NCBI GenBank assembly: GCA_963854835.1
Contig: OY978525.1
Span: forward strand, 114,775,018-114,839,017
Direction of reading: 5' to 3'
Source: Megamerina dolium
Lineage: Eukaryota > Arthropoda > Insecta > Diptera > Megamerinidae
Length of the DNA: 64,000 nucleotides
The notes beneath the pieces are model-generated. The model saw only the letters and a program-made list of their open reading frames with translations, had not been told where the DNA came from and did not search any database. This document shows, in pieces, positions 1-10,859 of this stretch. Each line of letters starts with the position of its first letter. Positions within the stretch are counted from its first letter, which is position 1. The translations under genes were made by a program, and so were the position numbers.

Positions 1-572
1 AGAGTATGCATTCACTCCATTCACTCCGATTGCCCTATCTTGATAATAAGGCATTGCGTTGTTTTGTCGCTATCGTTTTTTTTTTTCTATTTTTTGTACT
101 TTTGCTCGTTGTACAATTTAATTTTCTTGTCATATTTTTTGTTGATCGACAATATTTTTCTGTCTAACGACGTCATTCGATGCCATTACTTCATTTTCAT
201 GATAGGCATGGTATCTAAATATAAGGTAGAGCAATTCAAATTATGTTAGACACCACAAACAAATATTAATAAGTGTTAAGCTTTAGCAACAAAGAAAAAA
301 ATAAATCATTTTTCGTTTGAGAACTGCGAATGTCAATTTGCGAGTTTTTTCTTATTTTACGTTCGTATACTTTCTATATTTTTTTACATCAAGCGTATAA
401 TATGATTTTACTCTCTCAGTGACTGAAAATAATATTTATAAAGCGAACAGATCTATTGTTGGAAATACAGCAGCTGTCTTTTGACAATTCAACATTTGTT
501 TACAACTGAAGTAAATGTGCGGTTTATTTAGTAAAAATAAAATAAGTAATAATAAAGTAAAATAATAAAATA
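1..572. other. AT-rich upstream region of the PPWD1 gene
   Basis: No coding exon is recognisable here. The open stretches on both strands are low-complexity, Phe/Leu/Tyr-rich translations of T- or A-runs. The last ~150 bases must hold the PPWD1 promoter and 5' leader, because the first in-frame ATG is at 573. I see no clear TATA box or DRE (TATCGATA). A fly housekeeping gene of this kind is usually TATA-less. Confidence 0.5.
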
Positions 573-3216
573 ATGTCTGAAGAAATAGAGAAAAATGAGT
601 TAAAACGGAAAGCATCAACTGAACAAGAGGATGATACCAAAAACGAAGAGGAAAATGAAGATGATGGTGGCTGGATTGGACCAATGCCTTCTGAACAGGC
701 AGCTGAAACAAAACCTAAAAAGAGGAAAGGTAATTTAGTGAATTTTGTTTTTTAGCTGAAACTCTAATTAATTTTATCAATATCAACAATTTTCAAGTGC
801 TTCCGTACGAACAAGTCTATTTGGATAATTTACCAAATGCCGAAAGTTATGAAAAAAGTTATATGCATCGTGATGTTATTACGCATTTGGTGGCTACAAA
901 GACAGACTTTGTCATAACTGGCAGTGTCGATGGTCATATAAAGTTCTGGAAAAAAATGGAGGAAGGCATTGAATTTGTGAAACATTTTCGGAGCCATTTA
1001 AGTAAGTAACACACAAATGTGTTGAAACAAATGTTGAAACATTTTTATAACATTGTGAGTAATCAATTTCAGTGCTCTTACATTCGCTTACGACAAATGC
1101 AAGCGGTACATTGCTATGCTCGGCGTCGGCTGATAAATGTGCAAAAATCTTTGATGTCATAAATTTTGATATGATCAACATTATAAAACTAGGATTTGTG
1201 CCATTATGTACAGCATGGATACATTCGCCTGGAGATGCAGTACAAAGTTTGGCTGTGTAAGCTTGATTATTGTGTATTCTTGTATATAAAATCATTTCAC
1301 TAATTGATTTCTTTACAGTTCGGATAAAGATTCAAATAAGATTCACATATATGATGGCCAGGGGAACGGTGAGATATTACATACATTGGATAAGTTGCAC
1401 TCTGCTCCGGTAATAGCAATGTGCTATAGTGTTGCAATGGAGACTGTGATTTCAATTGATAGAAATGGCATATTAGAGTATTGGCAAAATTCAAAATATG
1501 ATTATAAATTTCCGCAAAAACTTGTGACGTTCGACTCGAAATTGGACACAAGTAAGTGATTGAATTGAAAGAGCGCTCTGTATTCGTAAGATCTTTGTAT
1601 ATTATAGGCCTATTTGAGTTTGCCAAGAATAAAACACTTGTCACCGGTTTGGCTGTAACACAAGATGGCAAACGTTTTGCCGCTATTTCAACCGATCGCA
1701 AAGTACGAATATTTCAATTTAATTCTGGCAAATTAATACGTGTCTTTGACGAAGCGCTCATTACGTATACACAAATGCAACAGACACCACACTCATTGCC
1801 TAATATGGAATTTGGTAGAAGGTAGGTTATTCTACAATTGTTGTATGTAATTGTTAAACATATATTTTTTTAGAATGGCTACTGAACGTGATTTGGAAAA
1901 GTCAGATTATATTATGAGCAGCAATATTTTATTCGACAATAGTGGTCATTTTATTATGTATCCTACAATGTTGGGCATAAAGTTGATTAATATTGAGACA
2001 AATCGCTGTGTAACAATTTTGGGTAAAACCGATAATATACGTCCATTGCAAATTGCATTGTTTCAGGTAAGTTGCTATTTATATTTTTTTAAAATTAACT
2101 TTATTATCATTCTTTTTGTTTTCTTTTTACTTTCGATTAGGGAAAAGTAAAAAGAAATAAAGCTGCCCTAACATTAGAACAGGAGGCGAGTGAAAATCCA
2201 GCATTACAATCTTTGACAAATGATCCTACAATATTTTGCACAGCCTATAAGTATAAACGAAGCAAATGTCAAGTATCCTATAAAGATATATATATATAAA
2301 TGTTTCTTATTTTCTTTCATTTTTAGAAAACAACGTTTTTATTTGTATAGTAAACGTCTTCCATCAGATCTACAAGATGTTGATAGAGATGTTTTCAATG
2401 AGAAGCCTTCCAAAGAAGATATTATTGCTGTACCAGAAGGACAAGGTAAACACTACTTGCAATATATTTCCATTTATTTTATTTAATGTAAACAATTAAC
2501 TTACATGCTTAACATTAACTAGAAGAAGGTTATTAATATTGTAGTTTGGAATTAACAATCGATTGGCGATACTAATAAGTATCATTTACAATTCACAGGA
2601 ATGCAACGCACATATGAAAATGCAGTCCTTCACACAACCATGGGTGATATACACATGAAATTGTTCTACAAAGAGTGTCCCAGAACTGTTGAAAACTTTT
2701 GTGTACATTCAAAAAATGGGTTAGTTAAATAACTTTTTGGGAATTTATTATGTATAATTTAATTTGAATTCTTCTGTATTGCAGTTATTACAATGGTCAT
2801 ATATTTCATCGTGTCATAAAAGGTTTTATGATACAAACAGGTGATCCAACTGGTACGGGGACGGGTGGTAAATCGATTTGGGGACATGATTTTAAAGATG
2901 AATTTGTATCTAGTCTCAAACATGATCGACCGTATACGGTGAGCATGGCAAATGCTGGACCCAATACGAATGGTAGCCAATTTTTTATAACAGTTTTACC
3001 AACGGTAAGTTATGATGATGATGATGTTGATGATGTACGTTTTTTATTTGAGCAATTTTCTTCTTGTAGCCTTGGCTGGATAACAAACATACTGTTTTCG
3101 GGCGCATTTTTCGTGGAATGGAAGTTGTACAGAATATTTGTAATGCAAAAGCTAATCCCAAAACAGACAAGCCATATGATGACATCAAAATTATTTCTAT
3201 ACATTTGAGTAATTAG
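573..3216 (+). CDS. Ppwd1: PPWD1: WD40-repeat and cyclophilin peptidyl-prolyl isomerase
   Basis: Eleven exons encode about 633 residues: 573-729, 798-1001, 1073-1256, 1319-1551, 1608-1821, 1874-2066, 2141-2250, 2327-2445, 2599-2719, 2785-3004 and 3070-3216. All introns are GT-AG and all phases join; the stop is TAG. Human PPWD1 is about 646 residues, so this looks full length. Order of parts: an acidic N-terminus with GWIGPMPSE, a basic NLS-like KPKKRKV (residues 47-53), WD40 repeats (about 65-400, with [17 protein letters not shown] and DRKVRIF), a linker with [10 protein letters not shown], and a cyclophilin domain (about 478-633). The domain keeps the catalytic Arg, Phe and Gln of [17 protein letters not shown], then SQFFIT and the Trp/His of [11 protein letters not shown], so it should be an active isomerase. 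Known family role: nuclear, associated with spliceosomal complexes. Start chosen as the first ATG, with the acidic N-terminus matching the family. Exon limits are manual. Confidence 0.95.
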
Positions 3217-3292
3217 TAGTTTAATTATTAGTTTATGAGTTATTATTTTCGACATAATACAAATAAATTTATTTTCAATTTTAATTTTATGT

Positions 3293-3298
3293 AATAAA
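3293..3298 (+). terminator. AATAAA poly(A) signal of PPWD1
   Basis: AATAAA lies 77 bases after the PPWD1 stop codon in an AT-rich 3' UTR; another AATAAA-like hexamer is at about 3262. Either could direct 3' end formation. The assignment rests on position and consensus only. Confidence 0.6.
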
Positions 3299-3535
3299 GT
3301 TGTATATTTTTTATAAATAAAAAAATGTATTATGGATGCTTTTTTTATGTATAAAACTTGTTTTTTTTTTATATATATAATCAAACGATTACAATTTGTT
3401 CAATTTCATTAACTTGGAAATGCATTTAGTGTTTGAAAGTACTTTCTAACGTGCTAATGGTAATTACAACTAGAAACTGCTGAGAGGCATCAACACACTA
3501 TTGTTGTTGTTGTTGTTGTAGTAGCAAAAATACGA

Positions 3536-3568
3536 AAATGCTTTGTTTTGTTCCCGTACAAAGCATTT
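3536..3568. repeat. 11-bp perfect inverted repeat (hairpin)
   Basis: AAATGCTTTGT at 3536-3546 is exactly complementary to ACAAAGCATTT at 3558-3568, with an 11-base spacer. It lies just after a (TTG)n run inside a GC-richer block. It may be part of a transposon end; no function is assigned. Confidence 0.6.
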
Positions 3569-4589
3569 ACGTATTCTGATGAGGTGAATGAACCTTGGTC
3601 GCCCACATGATCGAGTTCTTCCGGGACGTAGACCCATACATTCTTGGGAAGCCGCTATTCGTCGTAGTCACAGATCAAACGTCTTAAATGACATTTGTCT
3701 GTGCTTAGTATCTTCATGTTTTTAAAATTAAGCCAAGATGATGAGTGGTATGCAAGAAAATCGTAGTGATGGTTTGTATATGATTAGGTCGACGTTATGG
3801 AGATAGTTATATGATATTGTGTACGAGAATTTTTGTATTTTTTACTTGTAGAAGTAGTAGTTTTGCTACAAATTTAATAAGACAACAGTTTCTTGACTCT
3901 AGGAATGTCCCAGTGATGCGCTCGGAAAGATGGTTATACTTTAAATTATTTACGTCATCCTATGAGCTGACACATAGCAATCGAGAGTCTGATTTTCAGT
4001 TTTTCGGAGCATGTTAAAGAGTTATTGATACACATTATTTTTAAATTCAACTTTTCGATGGCAAATGTATACATTGTGTACATTTTTTCCCTCAAAAAGT
4101 AGAGCGAAATTCTCTTTGATCGATATTCACAAAATTAGATTTTAAAAATCTTCGTTTTTTTCTTTTTTTCCATGCACAAATCACATTAATATATTGCAAA
4201 AAACTGATTTGACAACAAATCAATCCATTACAGAACAAGTCTTTCACTGATCTCTCTTTATGCGAATAGTCACTAAAGTCTATAATCGACAACTATGATA
4301 GATGCCGTTTTTTATATTCATAATAAAAAGAGAAATTAGTTATGATTTTTTAATTAGCATTATTTATTCTTTTAGTTTTTTTTTAGACCTAAAAATGTTT
4401 GTTTTTATAATTTTATATTATATATTTTATATTTCTATATGAATAATATTAATTTATGTGTATGTATTTCGAAGCAAGACAAATCATTAAAATCGATTAA
4501 TTGATGTTGGGAATAAAATAAATCTTATATATTGCATTTAGCAATAAGCTAAGCCCGTTTTTGCGCCATTGTCAATTATTGATGTCAAT

Positions 4590-4892
4590 TTATTTGCTTT
4601 CAGTTTGTGGAAACCATGATTGACATGCCTCCATAGCTATTTCACACATTGCAGTAATTGCTTTAGCATTATCGTATTCTGCAAAAATGCATGTTGGTAT
4701 TATAGATTTGAATATGTTGTAAACATTTCATACATATATCGTATACTTACCAACACTATTACGTTTACCAAAAATGCTGCCATTAAATGGTGGCTTCCTG
4801 TAAGCTGCCTCACTGACACTAATCATTGTTGCAGCAATGACGAATGCAATCAAGAGGAAGATGGTGATTGTGTTCAAGCGTGTAGCAGCCAT
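4590..4892 (-). CDS. SIFa: SIFamide neuropeptide precursor
   Basis: Two exons on the - strand, 4892-4751 and 4678-4590, are joined across a 72-bp GT-AG intron and encode 76 residues. Residues 1-29 form a signal peptide (basic start, hydrophobic core, ending SVSEA). Residues 30-41 are AYRKPPFNGSIF, then Gly42 (amidation donor) and Lys43-Arg44 (dibasic cleavage site). The C-terminal peptide (45-76) has two Cys (59 and 66) in CEIAMEAC, as in the Drosophila precursor. The mature 12-residue peptide equals the known fly SIFamide. In flies this amidated peptide acts through the SIFamide receptor and is made by a few brain neurons affecting courtship, feeding and sleep. An in-frame ATG 45 bases upstream (4937) could add 15 residues, but the 4892 start gives a normal signal peptide. 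Confidence 0.97.
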
Positions 4893-4954
4893 TTGAATAA
4901 ATTCTAGTATTTTTGGTTTTTGATAAAGGCAGTGCAAAATTATGGTTCACTTGA

Positions 4955-4969
4955 TGTGTGTGTGTGTGT
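4955..4969. repeat. (GT)n microsatellite in the SIFa 5' leader
   Basis: A run of TG dinucleotides lies between the candidate initiator and the SIFa start codon. It is a short simple repeat that probably varies in length between individuals. Confidence 0.7.
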
Positions 4970-5040
4970 CCTGGAATTGCTTGTTATTGACACAAGGATT
5001 GCTATTCGAAAACTGATACTAGTTGAGTGCTGACATAAGG

Positions 5041-5049
5041 CTTTTATAG
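5041..5049 (-). promoter_or_regulatory. Candidate TATA box of SIFa
   Basis: On the - strand CTATAAAAG occupies 5049-5041. About 34 bases downstream is TCAGTT (5016-5011), which matches the arthropod initiator, placing a likely start near 5014. That gives a leader of about 120 bases containing a (GT)n run at 4955-4969. The spacing is slightly longer than the usual 30-31, so the exact start is uncertain. Confidence 0.55.
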
Positions 5050-6204
5050 TAAATATTTTTAGAAGCCATTGCTAGGTAGATATACATATACGTACTGACC
5101 AATGACTTGAAATCATTTCTATTGTAATTTAATTTATTGTGGTTAGCGCGTATGTATATCGTACTCGGACAATATGTAAAATCTCAAAGGATTTGATTTG
5201 TGCTTGATTAAAAATTAATTGCAATCTATTGCTATTTACGCATGTGTGGAATGGTGTGTTTGCGATTTGGGTGGTCATATATAATATGTAAGCATGTATG
5301 TTTCCTGTGTTGATGAAAGAATGTACGTACATATATTTCTACTAAATGGCTATATGTGTGAGATAGTTAATTATTGTCTACATTAAAGACGTCATATATT
5401 TTTTTTTTGTCATATTTTATTAATTTTACTTTGCAAATAGTTGGTATATTGCATTATTAATTCAATACCATCCACTTGCCGATACCATTTTCCGCAACTT
5501 GCACCCAAAGACAAGGGTATACATGCTACTTTTGATGTAATAGTTCCAACAGCTTGAAGGAATCGTCGGTTATATAGGATTTAAATGTCTCTAACTGTAA
5601 TTTCTTAGATTCCTACGATAACCTAATCTAATATTTGAGCATTTGCCAAGAGATTCCTATTATAGAAAGGTATGAACGGTATTGTAAATGGGCCTGAAAT
5701 CCTGAAAAAGCCACTGTTTGATATGACAGTTTGCATGCCAAAGGCATCATTGGTTCAAACTTTGTCAAAACTTAAACTGAAATCAATTTTTTGGTCTTCC
5801 ACATCAATACCAATCGCCAAAATGCCAAATGATTTTAGCAAAATGGCAAAACATGACACACAGTTCGTTCAATCATCACTTTCTTAGGATGAACTTTCGA
5901 TGATTAGATCATTTTGAGAAATGGATCTGTCCATTTATCACTTAGGTCATGTGATTTGAGTCTTTTGTGGGTGTAAGTCAAGCTGGTGGCTAACGACTGT
6001 CCTAGGAAGTATTTTATAATACTAAATGCCAAAAATAAAACCAAAATATTGTCAATTTCATTGACTTTTTGTAATTCCTTCCATTTGACTCCCTCAATAG
6101 TTACTTAAAATTAGTATTAAAGCTGTTTTAAGTAATTAAGGTTCCACATGGAGATGGATCAGCTATAAAATCTGAAGGCGGGAGTGAATGACTAATTGTG
6201 GTGG
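5050..6204. other. Intergenic region upstream of SIFa
   Basis: AT-rich, with no recognisable gene. A 71-codon open frame at 5672-5887 has no motif I know and no splice context; it is probably chance or a decayed repeat. The first few hundred bases (5050-5400) presumably include SIFa regulatory sequence, but no specific site is claimed. Confidence 0.4.
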
Positions 6205-6680
6205 TTTTTTTCTTATTTACGGTAAACGAAAAACTTACTTACATGTTTGCGAATTATTTCAGGAGCTTATGGCAGTAGATTCGAATACTTAATATTAGGG
6301 CTGTGCGATTAATCGTTTGTTCAAAACACATTAATCAATCAAATTATTTGATTAATCCAAATTTTGATTAATTAAAAATGAAATAATTATTCGATTAAGC
6401 AGAATTTTGATAAATCAATCAATCAAACAATAAAAATTTTCATGAGTTCAAATCGTGTGATCATGACGGCATGAGCTATTTTGTGAGCTCAACTTTTTCG
6501 TTCACGTGAATATTACAGATTTTTAGACAAACCTAAATACGATTTTGTTTTGGAAAACATTAAATATTTTATTTATTGAATATTTTATATAAATTTGACT
6601 ATAATTTCCGTGGGCGTGATCTAAAAATTTAATATTGGAGCGTGAATGAAAGTAAACAAAAATAATTGTGTTCATAAATA
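6205..6680. repeat. Direct-repeat copy A of a ~0.4-0.5 kb tandem duplication
   Basis: This copy shares blocks in the same order with 8553-8945: TTTACGGTAAACGAAAA, GGAGC..A..GCAGTAG, GGCATGAGC, TTTTGTGAGCTCAACT, TTCGTTCACGTGA, and GGAGCGTGAATGAAAGTAAA followed by ATAATTGTG. Its right end continues after the LINE at 8498-8552. Copy A has about 150 extra bases (6297-6450) rich in GATTAAT. The duplication is diverged and predates the LINE. Confidence 0.7.
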
Positions 6681-8326
6681 AAAACAACATAGAGTTAGAA
6701 GAGCACATAGCGAAATTAACACCTGGTGAAGCGTCAGACTACTCTTTGTGGAAATCAGCAAAAAAATCAAATCGGCCAATTCTCACTGATTCCCCCATCC
6801 GTTTGAGTGACGGTAATTGGGCTAGAAGCAACTGTGAGAAGGGTTTGGCTTTTGCAAACCACCTAAAAAGTGTGTTTACACCCAATCCACCCTCTTCACA
6901 GTCCTCATTACCAATATTAACTTCTCAACCTTGCTCAATAACGCTCAAAATTAAAAAAAAGGACATATTCAAAGCAATTTATAAAGATTTAAACCCAAAA
7001 AAATCACCTGGTCCAGATAAAATTACCGGTAAAATGATAAAAGAGCTACCTCCGGCTTCAGTAATTCATCTGATGCACATTTTCAATGCTATCCTTCGTA
7101 TTAAACACTATCCCAAATGCTGGAAAACTTCAAAAATTATTATGATAGCAAAACCAGGAAAAGACCCTACAAAAGTTGCATCGTACAGACCTATCAGCCT
7201 CCTGCCTCTACTTTCTAAAGTATTCGAAAAGCTACTTGTCATGAATATAACTCCATTTATTAATCTCAACCAACTGATTCCTCAACATCAGTTTGGATTT
7301 AGAAAACAGCACGGCACAATAGAACAAGTCCACCGCATTGTAACTCTGATAAGGAACACTTTTGAAGAAAAAAAGTATTGCTCAGCTGTCTTTCTTGATA
7401 TCACTCAAGCTTTCGATAAAGTATGGCACGATGGCCTTATTTACAAACTCAAACTATTACTGCCTGCAAATGTCTCCTCATTGCTTAGTAGCTACCTCAC
7501 TAAAAGACAATTTCTCTTACATCACAAGGATTACACAACAAATCCATTGGATATTCACGCTGGCGTTCCTCAAGGAAGCGTTTTGGGCCCCTTACTGTAT
7601 CTCTTATACACTTCAGATATGCCCAACAATAACTATACATTCATATCGACCTTTGCAGATGATACGGCAATATTGTGCTCTCGCTCTAACCCCATAGAAG
7701 CTACTAAACTCCTGCAGACTCATGTCGATTCTCTCGAAGTCTGGCTAGCAAAATGGCGTATAAAAGTCAATGAATCAAAGAGCGTACATGTAACCTTCAC
7801 GCTAAGGCTAGATACATGTCCCCCACTTAAAATTAATGGCCAATCAGTTCCACAATGTTCCTCAACAAAGTACTTGGGTATTCACCTCGACAGAAGGCTG
7901 ACATGGAAAAATCACATAGAGGCAAAGAAAACTCAGATCAAGCTTAAAATGAATCAGTTATGGTGGCTGTTACACAAAAGATCAAAGTTGAATCTTGAAT
8001 ACAAAGTGCTATTATATAAAGCAATCCTGAAACCAATCTGGACTTATGGTATTCAGTTTTGGGGCACCGCATCTCCCTCTAATATCGAAAAATTGCAGCG
8101 AATACAATCCAAGTGTCTGCGAATTATTGTAAACGCGCCTTGGTATATGAGGAACGTTAACATCCATCGAGATTTAAATGTATCCACAATTTCTGAGGAA
8201 GTTGCAATGTCCTGCAGAAGCTACATTCAAAAATTACACAATCATCCGAATCCCCTTGCTAGGCAATTGTTGCTGAGCAAGGGGCATCGTCGATTAAAAA
8301 GAAAAGACACACTGAATATGCTGTAA
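6680..8326 (+). CDS. Partial LINE ORF2: Jockey-clade reverse transcriptase
   Basis: An uninterrupted frame of about 548 codons, open at its 5' end because the element is truncated; there is no true ATG start and no endonuclease domain. RT motifs are in order: SPGPDKITGKMIKEL (approximate residues 114-128 of the frame), YRPISLLPLLSKVFEKLL, NQLIPQHQFGFRKQHGT, AVFLDITQAFDKVWHDGL (palm Asp), AGVPQGSVLGPLLY and FADDTAI (catalytic Asp pair). After the palm come KYLGIHLDRRLTWKNHI, the thumb and KPIWTYGIQFWG. Known role: reverse transcription primed at nicked target DNA. The lack of stops or frameshifts suggests a fairly recent insertion. Jockey clade is judged from overall similarity to X-element/Juan-type proteins. 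Confidence 0.9.
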   Translation, partial: KNNIELEEHIAKLTPGEASDYSLWKSAKKSNRPILTDSPIRLSDGNWARSNCEKGLAFANHLKSVFTPNPPSSQSSLPILTSQPCSITLKIKKKDIFKAIYKDLNPKKSPGPDKITGKMIKELPPASVIHLMHIFNAILRIKHYPKCWKTSKIIMIAKPGKDPTKVASYRPISLLPLLSKVFEKLLVMNITPFINLNQLIPQHQFGFRKQHGTIEQVHRIVTLIRNTFEEKKYCSAVFLDITQAFDKVWHDGLIYKLKLLLPANVSSLLSSYLTKRQFLLHHKDYTTNPLDIHAGVPQGSVLGPLLYLLYTSDMPNNNYTFISTFADDTAILCSRSNPIEATKLLQTHVDSLEVWLAKWRIKVNESKSVHVTFTLRLDTCPPLKINGQSVPQCSSTKYLGIHLDRRLTWKNHIEAKKTQIKLKMNQLWWLLHKRSKLNLEYKVLLYKAILKPIWTYGIQFWGTASPSNIEKLQRIQSKCLRIIVNAPWYMRNVNIHRDLNVSTISEEVAMSCRSYIQKLHNHPNPLARQLLLSKGHRRLKRKDTLNML

Positions 8327-8490
8327 AATTGCTACATCTCGCGACTCACCAAATTGTGATGGAACGTAGGGGATATCACATAGTTTTATTTAGTTTGTAA
8401 GATTTTAATACTTATTGTTAGTTTCTTATATTTAAGAAAGATTCAATAAAAAAATAAGCTAACAAAAAAAAAAAAAAAAAATAAAAAAAA
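6681..8490 (+). mobile_element. 5'-truncated Jockey-clade LINE with poly(A) tail
   Basis: A non-LTR retrotransposon fragment carrying the reverse transcriptase and 3' end only. It ends in AATAAA-like sequence and an A-rich tail (about 8463-8490). ATAAATA occurs just before it (6674-6680) and just after it (8491-8497), a likely 7-bp target duplication. The related sequence at 8860-8945 provides an uninterrupted version of the site. The missing 5' half is typical of incomplete target-primed reverse transcription, so this copy cannot move by itself. Confidence 0.88.
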
Positions 8491-8552
8491 ATAAATATTT
8501 GAAATTATCGTTTTAGCTGGAGTTAAAAAATGCTCAGGGCGTATTCATATTT

Positions 8553-8945
8553 ACGGTATTTTAATTTACGGTAAACGAAAATTCACGTGTTTACGAATAA
8601 ATCCGGGAGCATACGACAGTAGTTACGAACATTTAATGTCATTGCGATGCATGACTTTTTAAGGCATGAGCGATTTTGTGAGCTCAACTGTTTCGTTCAC
8701 GTGAGTATTACTGATTTTTAGACAAACAAAAATACGATTTTTTTTTTTTTGGAAAATATTAAATATTGCACTTCTTGAACATTTTATATAAATTTTACTA
8801 AAATTTTCCTGTGAGTGATCTGAAACTTTAGTACTGGAGCGTGAATGAAAGTAAAAAAAAAAATAATTGTGAGTTGTGAATATTTGAAATAATCATTTTA
8901 GCTGGAGTAAAAAATGCTTGGTGTGCATTCATATTTGAATTTTAG
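8553..8945. repeat. Direct-repeat copy B of the tandem duplication flanking the LINE
   Basis: Same block order as copy A (6205-6680), without the LINE and without the ~150-bp GATTAAT-rich segment. Its ATAATTGTG..GAATATTTGAAAT..TTTTAGCTGGAGT segment is the uninterrupted counterpart of the LINE insertion site. Confidence 0.7.
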
Positions 8946-9451
8946 GCTTGGTGTGTGGTGATTGTATTAAAGCTTATCGTAGTGTTGCAATGTGCGACAC
9001 ATTGAGTAAAGCTTTGTTTTTTGGGTGCAACAGCGATATAAAATTGGTGGCCTTATGCATCCATTTTCACTTCTAGCAATGATAATGCCAATTAGAAAAA
9101 TGATGAAGGAAATCATTTTCAGTGTGACCATATGACATGTGGGCAATACAAAAGCAATTGCTAACAAATGAAAGTGCATAGATGAAGCAGATTAAATTTA
9201 GGGTTTGCTTTTATGTAAAGTATCTCTTTTAATTGCCCCAAAAAATTCGTTGATAATACTTAAGCATACATCTTGAGATATTCTCAATACATTAAACTAC
9301 TATATATACAATACAAGAGTTAATTACTGCACAGAATAGCGACACATTACGGTACGATTAATACGAGTAAAATTACTCTATCTGCATAACAGTGAGACTG
9401 AATGCAAATATAATTTGAGAACACATATTAGTACAATGACATTTCCGCTGT
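8946..9451. other. Intergenic / TEX9-like 3' flank
   Basis: AT-rich. A 70-codon open frame on the - strand (8967-9179) has no recognisable domain. The 3' UTR of the TEX9-like gene must lie in this stretch, but no clear AATAAA was located on the - strand. Confidence 0.35.
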
Positions 9452-10859
9452 TTACGTTTTTACATTCCAGTCTAATAGTTTGGAAAATTCCTTATCGCCG
9501 AAGGATATTAGCTTTGCTTGCTCTAAACACACATTTTGACGTTTTAAATTATCAATTAAATACAGTTGCTTTTTGTAGGCATTCAGCAGATCGGCACGTT
9601 GCTTCTTTAGGCTTTTAATCTGCTTCTCTTTGCCTTCGCCATCGACACGCATTGCCTCCTTGAGATCTCGGTCGGCATTTTTCATTTGAGTGAGCGCATT
9701 CTTAGCATTCTCAAGCTCTTCATTGGCCCGATAAAGGCGTTTCTCTAAATTCGTGTTGGTCTGTGTGAGTAATTTCAATTCACGTTTCGCAACTTCAAGC
9801 TCCTTTTGTTGCGTGGAATATTCCACAACACGTTCCTTAACTCGGCGATTTGCTTCTTCGAGTTGTGTCTCCACTTTATTCAGCTGCTCAGAGATGGCAT
9901 TATGTTTGGCGTATGCCTGATCACGTTGCTGTTCGACTTTTTTGTGACGTTCCAACGTTTTTTCAAGTAGCTCCTTCTGTTGTGTCATCTCTTGTGTGAT
10001 GCGTTCATGATTCTCTTCGAGAATGGCGATTTTGGATTTCAGAAATCTGCAGAGAATAACATTAAATAGTATTTGAACCTTGTGCATTGCTCAATTGTAC
10101 TCACTTGATCAAACCTTCTGTGCTGACTTTCTTTGTTGTGCCCGGTATTTGATTTGTCCGAGTGGTTGGGACGTGGCCATTTCCAGTTGATGTCGACGTT
10201 ACACTTTCCACATCGGTTGGTGCTCGCGCAGATGGAAATGTTTTATGTTTTAGCGCAGCACTTTCATCTTTAACTAAAACCTCCAATGAAGGACTTTGAA
10301 CAAATTTCGGATTGCGATATTTCACTGTGAACGTTGCACTGTTGGTCGATCCTGTACGTCCATTGCTGGTGCGGCTGAAGGTGCGTGTCGAACTTTCGGG
10401 GCCTTTCAACTGTTTGCGATGACTTGCCAATGTAGATATATGTGATGGAGCAGCAGTTGATTGCGATACATTATCATCGGTACGTTGACTGTTGGGCGAT
10501 GATGATGTTGGTGTTGTTACCTTTGGTATACTCGAAATCGGCTGGGTTACTTTATTTGCGGGCTGACGTATCGATCGTTGATTGTCTCGCCACGTATTGG
10601 AACGATGATCTCCCCTGCTGGTGTTGCTTGTCTCCATAATTCCATCCGGATAACCATCGCCGCCACCTCGTCTCCTCAATAGTGTACTTTGACCTTTGCT
10701 CTTTGTGTACGTTTGAAAGCGTCCATCGCCTTTAGTCTGATATGAGACAGAGGCATTTTGTTGTTGCTGCTGTTGTGTTTCCAATGCTGTGGTCGCCAAT
10801 TTATTCAATTCTTCATTTATCTTACGAAAATCTTTTTCACGCGACAGTAATTCGCTCAT
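9452..10859 (-). CDS. TEX9-like coiled-coil protein
   Basis: Two exons on the - strand, 10859-10105 and 10046-9452, join across a 58-bp GT-AG intron and encode 449 residues. The split codon falls between Ile and Phe of GLIKFLKSKI, which restores a motif seen in vertebrate TEX9 (IRFLKAKL). The N-terminus (1-25) is a short helix with LLSREKDFRKINEELNKL; then comes a poly-Gln run and a Ser/Thr-rich disordered stretch to about 245. Residues ~250-449 are a long charged coiled coil ending in KKQLYLIDNLKRQ and LISFGDKEFSKLLDW, closely matching the TEX9 C-terminus. TEX9 is linked in vertebrates to testis and ciliary/centriolar-satellite biology; a sperm or cilium role here is inference. The ATG at 10859 is the first in frame and gives the conserved N-terminal helix. 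Exon 2 is far better conserved than exon 1. Confidence 0.85.

Larger units (their letters stand above)
3217..4589. other. Intergenic region between convergent PPWD1 and SIFa
   Basis: Contains the 3' UTRs of both convergent genes and no recognisable coding exon. A less AT-rich block at about 3500-3700 begins with (TTG)n at 3501-3519, then an 11-bp perfect hairpin (3536-3568). This looks like a dispersed repeat fragment, but I cannot name the family. TTTATT at 4363-4368 reads AATAAA on the - strand and could be the SIFa poly(A) signal. Another AATAAA overlaps the SIFa stop codon. Confidence 0.45.

Noticed and set aside
436..711. 91-codon open frame on the - strand opposite PPWD1 exon 1
   Set aside because: Overlaps the well-supported first exon in antisense; it is a shadow of the acidic coding sequence.
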